Positions 37,503-46,752 are shown, counted from the first letter of the stretch. The stretch: DNA of 64,000 nt from Linyphia triangularis (GCA_963978545.1 OZ021726.1:32212459-32276458); one strand, 5' to 3'. A program made the numbers and translations. The notes: generated by a model not told the origin, from the sequence alone.

Positions 37503-37749
37503 ATATTAAGGAGTTATTTCAGAACTGGTAAATCCCTAGTTTATGCGCTTAGTACAAGTGGATATAAATTGCATTTCCTTTTGTCGCGAAGTCAAGATAG
37601 CTCTTGATTCAAATGGCAATTAGAATTAGAATATGCGTTATCTTAAAAAATGTAAGAAAGTAAACTTTTCTTTCTAATGATGTTTTAATTACTTTTACAA
37701 TATCAGAAGTGGGACATAATAGGCAAATTAGCTTTATTTTAATGTATTT

Positions 37750-38690
37750 CGATTTCAAGATGGTATTTTTGTAACGAAATCGAAAAGAGAATTTGCGTTC
37801 TGTAGCTGATGAATTAGGTGAAGATATTTCGTCTGCAAAGTTGAAAATTCCTGAATTGAGAAAATTGATCTTGGGAAATTAAAAGTTTCAATGAAGATAT
37901 GGTTTGAGGCATCATGTAGAGGTTTTGAATGACGAAACGACAAAACAAGAAGCTAGAAGATGCCGAACGAGTCTGATAACAAACCGAGCGAGAACTAGCC
38001 AAGGAGGTCGAGCGGGATCATGCATTGGAACTTAAAAGTTAAGAATTGGCGACTATTATGGATATTAGCCTTTATTTGGCTCACTTCGAGGGAGTTATGA
38101 AGAGAGTACAAATGCCAAGTTTATTGTGGATGTCATGCTTAACCCTTTGCACTCCAGAGGTGACTCTCACTCACCACGTGATTTGATGCCGAAACTCGAG
38201 AGGACCACTAGGTTTGATGTGGAAATTCGATGCAAAGCCAATGATTGTGTTGAGTTGCTTTGAAGAGGATCTGTAACCGCAAACCAACCAAAAATGGCGG
38301 GAAACGTCTCGAGTTGCTGGTCCCACCGCGCGAAAAAGGCCTGGAGTGCAAAGTATTAATTAGCCAACTACCGAGTGACATTGTTCAAATGATAGTGTGA
38401 GAATCAGAAGAACAGTCAGAAAGTTATAGCAATGCCAAATCTCTTCTGCTTAAACATTACAATAAACTTGAGTTCAGAAAAATTTAGGCTACTCTTCCAT
38501 TCTTATGATAATTGTGGCAGAAAATCATGAAAGGAATACTATCATGAACTAGACACTTGTTTTAACAGATATGGATAAAAAGACTTAACATTAACATTTT
38601 GAGCTGTTGAAAATCTGATAACCGCATGTCAAACTAAAGCTCAAATTCCTTCTGAAATATGTGAATATTATTTGCATTAGTGGTGAGTGG
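37750..38690 (+). pseudogene. Degenerate gypsy-type gag relic, split by a MITE
   Basis: With stops and frameshifts, short stretches resemble LTR-retrotransposon gag of arthropods: SVADELGEDI...LKIPELRKL upstream of 37880, then LPSDIVQMIV...ESYSNAKSLLLKHY near 38367-38460, and a WKEYYHELDT-like stretch (with a stop in place of the W) near 38530. A 213 bp element interrupts it at 38143-38355. No protease, RT or integrase is attached. The gypsy assignment rests on gag resemblance recalled from arthropod elements and is moderate. The fragment is non-functional. Confidence 0.5.
38143..38355. mobile_element. 213 bp piggyBac-like MITE
   Basis: The left end is TTAA then CCCTTTGCACTCCAG; the right end, on the complement, is TTAA then TACTTTGCACTCCAG. 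TTAA flanks lie at 38139-38142 and 38356-38359. TTAA targets and CCCTTTG-type tips are characteristic of piggyBac. It has no ORF and is more GC-rich than its surroundings. Confidence 0.8.
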
Positions 38691-39178
38691 ACCTATATAT
38701 CTCTTTTTGAATTTATATTAATTATGTTTTTGGTTGTGGCAGTAAAATTTTGTGAGAGCTAATTAACCCAATTGTTGTCATCCAATCAAGCTTAAACTTG
38801 GCCTATAGACTCGCTTCCGATTACAATTCATTCTATCAAGTTTTGGGGATAAAAAAAAAAAGTTATTCTATGGTACGGAGGATTCGATGGTTTCTTTTGT
38901 AATGCTCAAATACTATGAAAGTTTGAGGCGTTGCGGATTCGAAGGGCGAACTCAACATTGGGTAAAAGTAAAATTTATATCATCTGCATCGAAACTCTTC
39001 AAAGATTCTACAGGTAAATTTTTCATTTTGAGTTCGCCCCTTTTTAACACGCTTTTATTAGTTTCACCTGTATGTTTGCTTGTAACCGACTCTTTTGGGC
39101 TCGATTTTGCTCTACTTTGAGCGATCAGATTTGATTCAAACTTTGCACACTTGTCACTTGTCAGAGACCGATGACAAT
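38690..39178 (+). repeat. Periodic dispersed repeat, array 2
   Basis: It contains GCTAATTAACCCAATTGTTG, CATCCAATCAAGC, CATTCTATCAAGTTTTGGGG and, further on, units with TTTTTAACACGCTTTTATT and ACCGATGACAAT. These are the same recurrent phrases as the arrays at 6605, 44640 and 45500. A hAT MITE is inserted in its last ATGACAAT. Confidence 0.6.
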
Positions 39179-39848
39179 CAGTGGTAGAAGTGGGAGTGAA
39201 AAAAGTGGGGGGATGCCCTAAAGTTCGTGACAAGTGACCCCCCCCCCCCCGAGTTAAATTTTTATAATTTCTTATCTTATAACAATAATATTAACTTATA
39301 CTAATAATTTATACTTCCTAACACTAACGTTGAACAAGGATCCAGAATTTAATGTTATTTTAATGTATGTCCTGTAACTTATTTTTTTATTATTTGGAAG
39401 TATATATGAGATAAAGTGAAGTAATAATTGGACAATATATACATAGCAGTTTATTTAAATTTAAATAGTGCTTCTAAATGTGCATACTTTAAAAAAAAAA
39501 TTAATTTAATATAGAACTCTAAAAAGTGTCCCCCCTCTCCCCTAAATAGCTTGTATATTTATACGAAACAATAATATAAACTTAATTTAAAAGAAAGTTC
39601 CTCTAAAGTAAAAGTTGACCAAGAAAGAGTTTTTTTTCTTTCTTTTACATTTGAAAACTTTTAATCACTTTTTCTCAGTCTCACTACATTTAAAGGTTGT
39701 TATTTTTCTTTAGTATTGGAGTAGTTTGAATGTTTTTAGAAGTAGAGGGATGGATTTCAGTAATTTTAGAAGTAGGGGGACGCATGGGTATTTTCTTGAA
39801 AAGTGGGGGGAAGCTTCACCCCACGTTTACCCACACTTCTAGCCACTG
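39179..39848. mobile_element. 670 bp hAT-type MITE
   Basis: The left end is CAGTGGTAGAAGTGGGAGTG; the right end, on the complement, is CAGTGGCTAGAAGTGTGGGT. An exact 8-bp target duplication ATGACAAT lies at 39171-39178 and 39849-39856. An 8-bp TSD and CAGTGG tips are hallmarks of hAT transposons. The interior has poly-C and poly-A runs and no transposase frame. Confidence 0.85.
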
Positions 39849-39929
39849 ATGACAATACAATAATTCAATAAGTTTGTCGCTTTATCACAAGGATTAGCTC
39901 GTGTTGCCCTTGCACCGTAAAATTCCAAC

Positions 39930-40010
39930 CAACTAACCTTCTCCGGAATCGAACCCTGGTGTGCCGTTACCCTTTACAATCCTAGTAATCACAGAACCTA
40001 TCATCGACAA
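39930..40010 (-). repeat. tRNA-like (SINE head?) relic
   Basis: On the minus strand an exact B-box-like GGTTCGATTCC (complement near 39944-39954) is preceded at tRNA-like spacing by an A-box-like TGATTACTAGG with mismatches. It does not fold as a complete tRNA by eye. A decayed tRNA-derived SINE is possible. Confidence 0.35.
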
Positions 40011-40986
40011 TTGATAAGGCAGATATTTGAAAGATTTGTCGTGGGCACGACGATTATACAAAGCGTGTTTTTTTAGTTGCATTATCCTTACCAGGATTTT
40101 CAGGATTAGTTATTTTTTTATGTAGAGACACGGTAGTGTTTTGTGCCAAGTAATACGGCTTGTACTAAGGCATACACATGACTTAAATTTGAGACAAGCA
40201 TGTGACTATTGGCAGGAACAACTGGAGAGTTTTGTACACTTAACTAAAAAAATTAACTTAAAAAAAATTTATTGTTTACAGAAAAAATAATTAATAGTTT
40301 AAAAAACTAAAAAACACGCTTTAATAGAAAACCAAACTAAAAAGTAGAAAATAATTAATAGTTTAAAAAACTAAAAAACACGCTTTAAGGCAGTAGTCTG
40401 GTAACTTATGCCTATTTTCATGACTTCTTTGGAGGGTGGTTTTTTATAGGAAAATAAAAATTATCTGGAATATTTAGAGTGTTTTTATTTACATATTGAA
40501 AATATATAAAAAAATTTATTTGAAAAAATTTAATAGTTTATTACTATTATTATTGTCACTCGAAGTTGGAACCTAAAAAAAAATGCACGTGGGTGGCCCG
40601 GGTGATTTTGGCTCTTGATGTTATCTGAAATCAAATATTCTTGATTATTCTTAATCTATAGACATGTCATTCTGGTCGGAACTACTGAAATTAAATTTCA
40701 AGGGTAAATAACAAAATGGCGGACTTTGAAAAAAAAAAGTCCTTTTATTTTAGCAAAGAAAGGGTTGTAAAATAAAAAGTTAGGGGTGAAAAAAATTATC
40801 GTTAGTACCGACGAGAACTATAAGTGTGTAGAACAGCCTGTTAAAATTTGAAAGCAATCGGTTCAGTAGAAAAAAAGTTAGGACCCGGGCCGACCAGAAA
40901 AACAATGTTTTGAGAAAAACGCGTTTAAAGTTCAACAACAAATTTTCATAAGTAAACTTATACTTACGTCAATTGTCTATGCCTGG

Positions 40987-42770
40987 CATTGGCGGCTTCA
41001 AGGGGGGGGCCATGGGGGCCATCGCCCCCCCCCCCCCTTGAAGGGTTCCCTCTTCCTCCCTAGCCCTTTTGAATATCCCAAAATTCTTTGAGAATCTCTA
41101 GTTTAAAAAACGGTGAAAATACAGATTTGTAAGCACAATTTCACTAACGTAAATTTTTTCTTTACAGTACAAAGAATTATAGCTCCCCTCAGAAAAAAAC
41201 CCTGGTTTTAAATGTATTTACGTACACAACACAATACTCGGTACACAGCACAAGACACAAATACTCAGGTAGTGACTATCCCCCTCCCAAACGACGATTT
41301 CCTTTTTCCCCGGGCCTCTGCCCCTTTTTGGAACAACCATGCTCTTCTAAGCAACCATGGCGCCGAGGGTGATTATTTTTCAACACATAATTCTGCAAAA
41401 AGAAACCTTGTTTTAAAGAACTGTTTAGAAAAACGAAATCCAGATCTAGGTAAATTTTTGGGAACACAACTTTCAGGACTGTGTGAGACACGCTGGGTTG
41501 AAAGGCATGATGGTGTTATTAAATTCCGCGAAGCTCTACCTTACATAATTGAAGCGCTTGAAACGATTTCAAACTGGTCGGACCTAACCACTTCCTCTAA
41601 TGCATTTTCACATCTATGCTCACTTTGCAGTGTCCAGTTTGTTTCAGCTTTAGTACCATTAATTGATGTCTTGAAGCAAACTCTACCACTAAGCAGAAAA
41701 CTTCAGGCTCCTGATCTCGATTTGCGAAAAGCTGCGTCCATTGTTGAAGATACAATTTCGGTTTTGCAGAAGAAGCGCCAAGACTGCGTGGAATCTTTTT
41801 CTATTCTATTCAATGAGGTTGAAGATATATGTTTGGAGCTTGAAATTGATGTGAATCTTCCACGCCTAGCCAGACGTCAAAAACACCGTGAGAACTACAA
41901 TACTCAAATACCAGAAGAGTATTTTAGAATCTCGGTTTACATACCTTTATTGGATAATGTAATTGAAGACCTAATAGGAAGATTTCCAAAAGAAAATTTG
42001 GATTATTTTGGCCTTCGATTACTGATTCCAACCCCCGATATGGAAAAGCCAACAGAATCAGAAAGCAACGAGCTTCAAAACTTATTAAAGAAGTTCATAC
42101 CAATTTTAGGACTGACACAAATGAGTGTTATTCTGATTGAAAGTGAGCTAGCACTATGGAGAGAGAAATGGAAAAAAGAAGAAAAGCTCCCCACTTCTGC
42201 CATAGATGCAATGAGAGCTTGTGACAAAGATGTATATCCTACTATTTACGCGTTACTTAAAATTTTGCCAACACTACCAGTTAGCGTTGCCTCTGCTGAA
42301 AGAAGTTTCTCTACCCTTCGACGCTTGAAAACGTGGCTAAGAGCTAGAATGGGGGAAGAAAGGTTAGCAGGACTTTGCTTGTTGCATACTCACAGAGACA
42401 TAAACATTGATGTGAGCTGTGTCATAGACAGATTTTAAAAAACAAAGCAAAGGAAATTGGATTTTGTTCTTTAGGCTTTCAAAGAATAAAGAAGTGTGAT
42501 TGTAAAACAATTATTAACTATTTTTATTTTTTTGTAATTTCTTTGTTTTACTTTTTTCTTATTTTTCAGGAGAGCAATTCAAGCTTAAATTAACTTTTTT
42601 AATTCTGCATCAAATGAAAATTACTAATTTAGAAAATTCTACACTTATCATTGCAATCAAGCTTTTAATCAGCAGTTAGTTTATTACAATTAGGTTACAT
42701 AGTGCATACATTTTACGAACTTTAAGTTTAAAATGGCCCCCCCTGAAAAATGAACCTAGGGCCGCCTTTG
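40987..42770 (+). mobile_element. hAT transposon, internally deleted, 1784 bp
   Basis: The tips are CATTGGCGGC and, on the complement of the right end, CAAAGGCGGC. An exact 8-bp target duplication ATGCCTGG lies at 40979-40986 and 42771-42778. It is inserted in the 3' coding end of the TTAA transposon. Short GC-rich inverted blocks near both ends (GGGGGGGGCC and GGCCCCCCC) extend the TIR. It carries one long ORF. Confidence 0.92.
41212..42438 (+). CDS. hAT transposase, N-terminally truncated, with hATC dimerisation domain
   Basis: An uninterrupted 408-codon frame. From about residue 60 it resembles hAT transposases of the ZMYM/DUF4371-like group: SAKRNLVLKNCL, CETRWVERHDGV near residue 90, RKAASIVEDTISVLQKKRQD, and the C-terminal hATC signature SVASAERSFSTLRRLKTWLR followed by LAGLCLLHTHR near residues 350-390. 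The first ~55 residues do not look like transposase and the zinc finger and most of the N-terminal catalytic half are absent, so the true start was lost with an internal deletion. The intact frame suggests a fairly recent insertion, but a full transposition activity is unlikely. Confidence 0.85.
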   Translation: MYLRTQHNTRYTAQDTNTQVVTIPLPNDDFLFPRASAPFWNNHALLSNHGAEGDYFSTHNSAKRNLVLKNCLEKRNPDLGKFLGTQLSGLCETRWVERHDGVIKFREALPYIIEALETISNWSDLTTSSNAFSHLCSLCSVQFVSALVPLIDVLKQTLPLSRKLQAPDLDLRKAASIVEDTISVLQKKRQDCVESFSILFNEVEDICLELEIDVNLPRLARRQKHRENYNTQIPEEYFRISVYIPLLDNVIEDLIGRFPKENLDYFGLRLLIPTPDMEKPTESESNELQNLLKKFIPILGLTQMSVILIESELALWREKWKKEEKLPTSAIDAMRACDKDVYPTIYALLKILPTLPVSVASAERSFSTLRRLKTWLRARMGEERLAGLCLLHTHRDINIDVSCVIDRF

Positions 42771-42778
42771 ATGCCTGG

Positions 42779-43124
42779 AGCGTATAATATGCCTTCATCC
42801 TCTTCATAGGCATCATTCTCCGCAACTTTGTCCGCTCTTCGACTCTTTCGTGCTTCTTTCGATGACATTGCTGTGGCATTTTCCGCTTTTGCAATCCGAG
42901 ATTTATTGTAGGATTTTGCAAACGCGACAGCGCACGCGTCGTTGAGCGTACGTTGAGCTCTCATCAATGGCTACTTCAATATCTTCTTCATTTTTTAATT
43001 TTTCAGCAGACTTGCTCACAAATGTTACATCTTTTTCAGCAGTGCATCTATTACCGTGAAATTTTCGCTTAATGCCTGGATCTCCAGGACTTTTCGTACC
43101 ACGTTTTTTTCCTTTCTTATCCAT
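42779..43124 (-). pseudogene. Remnant transposase ORF: N- and C-terminal ends only
   Basis: On the minus strand the frame starts MDKKGKKRGTKSPGDPGIKR with KRKFHGNR following, and runs about 45 residues to near 42965. It then continues in another frame with AKSYNKSRIAKAENATAMSS, EARKSRRADK and EEDEGILYAPG up to the hAT target site. KRKFHGNR at the start and a basic tail ending near YxPG resemble both ends of a large arthropod transposase-like family (annotated in databases as Mutator-like transposase; from recall). The middle, with the catalytic core, is deleted. The reading frame's stop (complement of 40969-40971) lies on the far side of the hAT insertion. Non-functional. Confidence 0.55.
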
Positions 43125-43357
43125 CTTAGATGCTTACGTGTCAACGTACGATTGAATACTAACAGAGTACTATGAATTTTAACTTAAATATACTAAAAGC
43201 GCAAATAATAGAAGGGTCCAAGCGGTTGCAGCTGCCTGTCGACCTTAAAGGTTGGACTCCGAGGCGCTCTAGGAAACTCGTTATAACTCCCGAAATATTT
43301 CGAATTTCTGTCTGAAATTTTCACAGTATATTCTTAAGACATTGTACTTTCAAATTA

Positions 43358-43388
<31 letters not shown>

Positions 43389-43757
43389 TTCAATTTTTTG
43401 AACCCAAGTTACCAGACTACTACCTTAATAGAAAAGTGAACTAAAAAGTAGAAGATAATTTTAAATAAGTTTGAAATAAGAATAGAGTGAATAACAAGAA
43501 ATATTTATTTTATCGTAAAAAAAGCGTGGGATGCTTGATGTCAATTTTTTTAAATATTTAATGACAGATATTGGTAAAAGTAGAGCCATTATGAAAATCC
43601 CTTAAAAAGCACCCCACGCTTTTTTACGATAAAATACATATTTCTTGTTAATCACTCTATTCTTATTTCAAACGTATTTAAAATTATTTTCTACTTTTTA
43701 GTTCACTTTTCTATTAAAGCGTCTTTTTTAGTTTTTTAATCTATTAATTATTTCCCT

Positions 43758-44300
43758 CTCAAAATACGCAGAGAATGATACCAAGCTGCAAAGAAACTGC
43801 TTTATAGAGAACTTATCAAATGCGTTTTTCGAAGAACCACCTTTTATTGAGTTCGCACTCCGTAACCGCAACACTTCATTTGATTTCGGCTCAAAGAAGT
43901 TGCAATTGTTCAAATATTTTGGTATTGCATATAAAGGATTTATAGTAAAATTTTTGTATCCACAGGTTAACTCCCCCCTCCCCCTCAATTTTAAATTTTG
44001 GTTGGTACTTTCATTTAATTTCGTATCAGTATTGGTGACAACACGGCACATCTTGGTTGGAAAGATTAGCTAAGACCATGGAAGCCACGTCCTCACCCGG
44101 AGAAAGCATTGAAATGGCAACTTCACAAAATTCCTTCTGCACTGAAATGATTTATTCCCCCCCCCCCTTTTTTTTTATTAGTTCTTTTTTTTACTTCATC
44201 CTGTTCCAGAGAAGTGGTTCTCTCACATATGTACTCGGAGGCAGGTGCTAGTTCACAAAGTCCTTCCTTTCCACTCCCAGCCGGGAGTTCAACCAACCAA
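43758..44300. other. Unassigned stretch between repeats
   Basis: No gene recognised. It contains an 11-base poly-C tract at 44157-44167. Open frames on either strand are short and show no domain. Confidence 0.5.
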
Positions 44301-44450
44301 CCTAAGGGTGCTTGCACAGTGGAACCGGGATGGGTGCTTACTCGCATACTCGCATACAGGACGGTTTACCTGGAAGGTTACCAGGCAGGTTATACTCGCA
44401 TAGACCCTGGATCACTCCAATGTAAACCACGTGATTTTCTTAGCAACCAC
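44300..44450 (+). repeat. Repeat copy A, GC-richer (GGGTGCTTACTCGCATACTC)
   Basis: It begins CCTAAGGGTGCTTGCACAGT and continues with GGGATGGGTGCTTACTCGCA and GGTTTACCTGGAA. An inverted, longer copy is at about 46800-47020. The two could be separate insertions or the ends of one ~2.7 kb unit. Confidence 0.65.
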
Positions 44451-44639
44451 GCGTAGCAACGATCTCTGAAGAAAACAAAAGCGCCAAGTTTCGAATAAAG
44501 AATAGAATCGGAAATTAAATAAAGAATTTTGCTATGAAATTGGTTTTTAGATACAGTGAAAAGTGTATATTCACAAATTTTAGGTCATGGAACTTTTATT
44601 ACAGAATGTAGTTGAGCATTTTGTTTGGCTAATATAGAA

Positions 44640-45330
44640 AAAAGGGTAGATTTGTTGTCGATACGGTTGCACTATATCAAGTTTTGGTGAGTGCCACTGT
44701 CACTAAAAGGCCCCTTTTGCACACACTTTTTTGAACCGTTTTGAAATATGAATAAACCAACTTGCAGGGAAGCAATTGTGCTGAAATTTGAGAAATACAT
44801 TTTTGTAGATAAAGATTGCATTCCATCAAATTTTGGGGGCTACCACTGTCAATAACAGGCCGCTTTTACACACGATTTAATTGGGGCTTGTGTTAGTAAT
44901 AAACTTACTTCACGTCATCCAATCGAACTGAAACTTGGATGGTAGACTCGTTGTCTATGATAATTTTTTTTTCTTATTAAGTTTTGGGACTGTCACATAA
45001 ATGCCGCTTTTACGCACTTTTTATTGCATTTCTTCAGACCTGTAAGCTTTTACTCACGTTCTATTATCCAGATACTAACCCTAATAGCACACATCCTCCC
45101 AGGGAGGTCCCTGGGAAGTCATTCGTAGTCCCGGGGATGACTGGGGACTTCCTAGGGACCTCCCTGAGAGGATGTGTGCTATTATTGAAGCTATATTCAA
45201 ACATGTTCAATTTGACGATTTTTAATGAAGGAAACCTTTCCCTATTAAATTTGACGAGCAAGATCTTCGCACAGCAAAATTCTTGGCAAATAGACTTGTT
45301 CTATATATGATGCATTCAATCAAGTTTTGG
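44640..45330 (+). repeat. Periodic dispersed repeat, array 3
   Basis: Several units of the recurrent phrase: ATCAAGTTTTGG, CTGTCACTAAAAGGCC-like, GCTTTTACACACGATT, CATCCAATCGAACTGAAACT and GTAGACTCGTTGTC. Anchors near 44751 and 44898 give a 147 bp period. A palindromic MITE interrupts it at 45082-45184. Confidence 0.7.
45082..45184. mobile_element. 103 bp palindromic MITE
   Basis: The outer 17 bases TAATAGCACACATCCTC are repeated perfectly inverted at the other end. The inner part (CCAGGGAGGTCCCTGGGAAGTC) pairs with GACTTCCTAGGGACCTCCCTG, leaving a tiny loop around a TCCCGGGGA core. Comparison with the uninterrupted repeat unit near 6940-6970 (CCAGATACCAAGC...TTCAATTTGG) suggests it is an insertion. 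Confidence 0.8.
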
Positions 45331-45499
45331 TGTAAAAAAAATAAAAAATTAATAAATATTTTGGAGTGGTTGTTTTTTAGTAGTTGTCAAACTATATCAA
45401 AATTATCTCAGTCAATAAGTTGCAATTGGTGCATGAAAATTAGAAATGCATATAAAAGGTTGATATTAAAATTTTAGTTTTTTAGGGGTTATTTTTAAA

Positions 45500-45855
45500 T
45501 ATTTTATATTAACTTCGATTTTGTGTATGTGTATGCCTGATGCCGGGCAAATCTGCTGAGACCTAATTAACCAACTTACCGTCATCCGATCGGGCTGAAA
45601 CTTGGCATGTATATTCGGTGTCGATGAGTACGCATTCTAACGAGGTTTGGGGGTTGTCACTAAAAGGCAGCTTTTACACCGGCTTCCATTTTGGCTTCTG
45701 AGGACTAATTAACCCACTTGCCGTCAGTCAATCGAATTGAAATTTGACAGATAGATTAGTTGTCGATAAGATGCAGCCTATCAAGTTTTTGGGCTGTCAC
45801 TAAAGGGTCTCTTTTACACAAGCTTCCATTTCGGTTGGTTTGTACGCTAAACGAC
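45500..45855 (+). repeat. Periodic dispersed repeat, array 4 (two clear units)
   Basis: CTAATTAAC anchors lie at 45563 and 45704, a 141 bp period. Each unit runs CTTRCCGTCA, TCGGGCTGAAACTTGGCATG-like, GTCGATRAG, a CTATCAAG-like block, GTCACTAAA and CTTTTACAC. This is the cleanest example of the family in the window. Confidence 0.8.
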
Positions 45856-45934
45856 TTATTTATGCAAAATGACGGCTAATGAAACAGAGACTTATAGCTT
45901 AACGTGGATTCCGAACCACAACAAGCATCTATGC

Positions 45935-46000
45935 CAAACCCAGGATTCGAACCCGGCACTTTTGGCATGCGAGACTAGATCACTAACCACACAGATAACA
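45935..46000 (-). repeat. tRNA-like (SINE head?) relic
   Basis: The minus strand reads a B-box GGTTCGAATCC (complement near 45943-45953) preceded by GTGTGGTTAGTGATCTAGTC, which resembles a tRNA A-box region. The acceptor arms do not pair, so it is not an intact tRNA gene; a tRNA-derived SINE fragment is likely. Confidence 0.45.
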
Positions 46001-46029
46001 GGATATTCGAAAAAATGTCAGAATAAAAA

Positions 46030-46752
46030 TTGTAATATCTATTTGCAATACCCATGTGCAATACCTATTTGCAATACTCATGTGCAATACCTATTTGCAA
46101 TACGCATATGCAATACCTATTTGCAATACTCATGTGCAATACCTATTTGCAATACACAAATGCAATACACATGTGCGATACCTATTTCGAATACTCATGT
46201 GCAATACACATACACAATACTCATATGCAATACCTATTTGCAATACTCATGTGCAATATCTACTTGCAATACCCATGAGCAATACTCATGTGCAATACCC
46301 ATTTGGAATACTCATGTGCAATACATATACACAATACTCATATGTAATACCGAATTGCAATATTCATGTTCAATGCCAATTTGCAATACTCATGTGCAAT
46401 ACACATATGCAATACTCATGTGCAATATCTTTTTGGAATACTCATGTGCAATATACATTCACAATACTCATATGCAATACCTATTTGCAATACCCATGTG
46501 AAATACCTATTTGCTATTCTCATGTGCAATATCTACTTGGAATTCTTATGGGCAATACTCATGTGCAATCCCTAATTTATAGCATACACATGTGCAATAA
46601 CTATTCTCAATATATATGGGCAATACCTATTCGCAATACTCATGTGCAATACCTAATTGCAACAAGCATTTGCAATATACACGTACAGTACCTATTTGCA
46701 ATACACATATGTTATTACTATATGCAGTAACTATGTGCAATGCACATAATTA
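46030..46752 (+). repeat. 13-bp minisatellite (~55 units)
   Basis: Units alternate mainly between TGCAATACCTATT and TGCAATACTCATG, with variants (ACACAT, ACGCAT, AATATCTACT). 13 is not a multiple of 3 and the unit lacks forward stops, so all three forward frames are open for long distances and translate to a 13-residue period (like ICNTHVQYLFAIP). No initiation context or relatives support a real protein. Confidence 0.92.

Larger units (their letters stand above)
40389..43424 (-). mobile_element. TTAA-inserting DNA transposon, deletion derivative, with nested hAT
   Basis: The left end is GGCAGTAGTCTGGTAACTT; the right end, on the complement, is GGTAGTAGTCTGGTAACTT. Exact TTAA flanks lie at 40385-40388 and 43425-43428. 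The unoccupied site CGCTTTAATAGAAAA is seen in the neighbouring tandem unit at 40318-40332. It is about 1.24 kb without the hAT insertion. TTAA targets are used by piggyBac and Kolobok-type transposons. The termini are not piggyBac-like, so a Kolobok-like element is my guess (inference). Confidence 0.85.
40281..43757. mobile_element. Foldback element, interrupted by nested transposons
   Basis: Once the 40389-43424 insertion and one TTAA are set aside, the left arm (40281-40388 joined to 43425-43536) is the inverted copy of the right arm (43607-43757). Shared blocks include TAAAAAACTAAAAAACACGC-like, TTTAATAGAAAAGTGAAC, AATAAGAATAGAGTGA and TATTTTATCGTAAAAAA. The hairpin loop is about 70 bases. 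The left arm also carries a 64-bp tandem repeat (starts near 40287 and 40351). The outer ends and target duplication are not clear. Confidence 0.75.

Noticed and set aside
37750..38690. Joining the gag relic to solo LTR copy 2 as one retrotransposon
   Set aside because: The LTR signals (TATA then AATAAA) run on the minus strand, whereas gag is on the plus strand; no primer binding site follows the LTR and ATAT flanks it on both sides.
45945..46000. Functional tRNA gene
   Set aside because: Only the A and B boxes are recognisable; acceptor and anticodon arms do not pair.
46056..46730. 224-codon open frame with CNTHVQY-type repeats, as a possible novel repeat protein
   Set aside because: It is the translation of a 13-bp minisatellite that is open in all three forward frames; there is no start context or family support.
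46030..46752. CRISPR-like array
   Set aside because: The repeat is a contiguous 13-bp tandem without spacers, in a eukaryotic context.
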